This document shows positions 62,841-64,000 of a DNA stretch of 64,000 nucleotides, in pieces. The stretch is taken from NCBI RefSeq assembly GCF_003711805.1, contig NZ_QXCP01000004.1, forward strand, positions 682,001 to 746,000. The letters run 5' to 3'. The translations under genes were made by a program, and so were the position numbers. The stretch's first letter is position 1, and the number at the start of each line of letters is the position of its first letter. Origin of the DNA: Brachybacterium sp. EE-P12. GTDB lineage: Bacteria > Actinomycetota > Actinomycetes > Actinomycetales > Dermabacteraceae. Under the pieces are notes generated by a model, which ran no database searches, had not been told where the DNA came from, and saw only the letters and a program-made list of their open reading frames with translations.

Positions 62841-64000
62841 TCAGCCCTCCTGCCTCGTCCCGTCGGCCTGCTCGTCGGCCGGCACGGCACCGGTCCCGTC
62901 CTCGGCGTCACGGGCGGTGGCGCGTGCGATCTCGGAGAGGTCGATCTGCCCCGTCGTCGGGGCGGGCTCGTCCTGCTCGCGCCAGTCGTCGGGCAGCACG
63001 TGGTCGAGCACGTCGTCGACCGTGACCGCGCCCAGCAGCCGCCCCTCGTCGTCGACCACGGGGATCGAGACGAGGTTGTAGGTGGCCATCTCGCGGGTCA
63101 CCGTCGACAGCGGCACCGTGGGGGAGACCTCCACCCGGTCGGGGTCGATGATCTCGCCGACGGGCCGGTCCGGCCGCTCGCGCAGCAGCTGCTGGAAGTG
63201 GACGATGCCCAGCAGGCGCCCGGTCGGCGTCTCCAGCGGGGAGCGGCACACGTGCACGGTCGAGGCGAGCGCCGCGTGGATCGCCTCCCGGCTGATCATC
63301 GCCAGGCAGTGCGCGACGGGCGTCTCGGGGGCGACGATCAGCGGCTCGGTGGTCATCATGCCGCCGGCGGTGTACTCGTCGTAGGCCATGAGGCGTCGGA
63401 CGTCCTCGGCCTCCTCCGGCTCCATGAGGTCCAGCAGCTCGGCGGCCACGGTCTCGGGCAGCTCCTGGACGAGGTCCGCGGCGTCGTCGGGATCCATCGC
63501 GTCCAGCACGTCGGCGGCGCGCCGGGCGTCCAGCCCGGTGACGACCTCGACCCGGATGTCCTCGGGCAGCTCCTCGAGCACGTCGGCGAGGCGCTCGTCG
63601 GCCAGCTCCCCGGCCAGCTCGATGCGCCGCTTGGTCTCCAGCTCCTGGATGATCTCGGCGAGGTCAGCCGGGTTCAGGTCCTGGTACGAGGCGGCGAGCA
63701 GGTGCGCGGACTGCTCGGCCTGGGTGCCGTAGAGCCCCGTCACCTCGGACAGCTCGACGGTGAGGGTCTGCCCGCGCGAGACGAGCCGTCCCAGCGAGCC
63801 GCCGGGCCGCCGGCGCCGCACGTGCAGGCGCGAGACCATCCAGTCGCGGTGCCGGTTCTGGTCCAGCGCGATGTCCAGCACGGTCGCCTCTCCCGAGCCG
63901 TCGACGAAGGTGACGGCGCGGTCCAGCAGATCGCCGAGCACGAGCAGCTCCCCGGTGCGCTTCTCGAAGCGGCGCACGTTCAGCACGCCGGTGGAGATCA
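62841..64000 (-). CDS. Magnesium transporter MgtE N-domain/CBS domain protein (5' end outside window)
   Basis: The frame is open to the window edge, so the N-terminus is missing; an ATG-like start at 63986 is not the true start because family members continue upstream (ISTGVLNVRRFEKR). The visible part has a PRC-barrel-like segment, an MgtE N-terminal helical superhelix (about QDLNPADLAEIIQEL to ELLDLMEPEEAEDV), and a pair of CBS domains (MTTEPLIVAPETPVA and YNLVSIPVVDDEGRLLGAV). The membrane transport domain of MgtE is absent, as in Rv1232c-like proteins, so it is more likely a regulatory or sensing protein than a transporter. DUF1003 follows 2 bp downstream. Confidence 0.88.
   Translation of the reverse strand, partial: ISTGVLNVRRFEKRTGELLVLGDLLDRAVTFVDGSGEATVLDIALDQNRHRDWMVSRLHVRRRRPGGSLGRLVSRGQTLTVELSEVTGLYGTQAEQSAHLLAASYQDLNPADLAEIIQELETKRRIELAGELADERLADVLEELPEDIRVEVVTGLDARRAADVLDAMDPDDAADLVQELPETVAAELLDLMEPEEAEDVRRLMAYDEYTAGGMMTTEPLIVAPETPVAHCLAMISREAIHAALASTVHVCRSPLETPTGRLLGIVHFQQLLRERPDRPVGEIIDPDRVEVSPTVPLSTVTREMATYNLVSIPVVDDEGRLLGAVTVDDVLDHVLPDDWREQDEPAPTTGQIDLSEIARATARDAEDGTGAVPADEQADGTRQEG

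Overview
The window comes from a very GC-rich actinomycete (about 70% G+C by eye, GTG starts common). Gene content and order point to Micrococcales, most likely Brachybacterium or another Dermabacteraceae; this assignment is inference from synteny and from a meso-diaminopimelate-type MurE, not from a marker gene. No tRNA, rRNA, insertion sequence, phage gene or CRISPR array was seen. Almost all DNA is coding.

Layout. (1) 1-20,205: the division and cell wall (dcw) cluster: end of a DUF3040 gene, then mraZ-rsmH-ftsL-ftsI-murE-murF-mraY-murD-ftsW-murG-murC-ftsQ-ftsZ-pgeF-sepF-yggT-divIVA-lspA, with most genes overlapping by 1-4 bp. (2) 20,202-35,381: housekeeping genes: rluD, an unknown gene, a frameshifted MetE-like gene, dnaE, an endonuclease/exonuclease-fold protein, an acyl-CoA dehydrogenase-like protein, pfkA, a flotillin, an MHS-type transporter followed by a 55-bp triple repeat, and pgi. 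(3) 35,601-43,214: an oligopeptide ABC transporter (Tat-type lipoprotein, two permeases, fused OppD-OppF ATPase) and typA. (4) 43,219-47,524: small membrane genes, ferredoxin, dapC and citrate synthase. (5) 47,732-51,062: a pyruvate formate-lyase operon in which the enzyme is split: a 704-residue catalytic chain, a separate 83-residue glycyl-radical chain, then the radical-SAM activase. (6) 51,106-64,000: a lysozyme-like membrane protein, dapD, an MFS transporter, unknowns, dapE, a LOG-family protein, DUF3117, an O-methyltransferase, tatB, mrp, DUF1003 and a CBS/MgtE-N protein cut by the window end. This last stretch keeps the gene order known from the dapE-to-mrp region of other actinobacteria, but without sigE, its anti-sigma gene and htrA.

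How it fits together. The dcw genes make lipid II and the divisome. MurE carries the DNPR signature for meso-diaminopimelate, and dapC, dapD and dapE supply that diaminopimelate by the succinylase route. PfkA, Pgi, citrate synthase and the pyruvate formate-lyase operon are central carbon genes and suggest a facultative fermentative mode.

Most notable: the split pyruvate formate-lyase, whose two parts lie in one reading frame separated by a single TGA and a 26-codon stop-free linker; a 32-bp perfect palindrome inside the start of pgeF just after ftsZ; a five-fold 10-bp-phased MraZ box array; about ten genes with a TANNNT-type box ending 6-8 nt before the start codon (leaderless architecture); the 55-bp repeat array; and the G6 frameshift.
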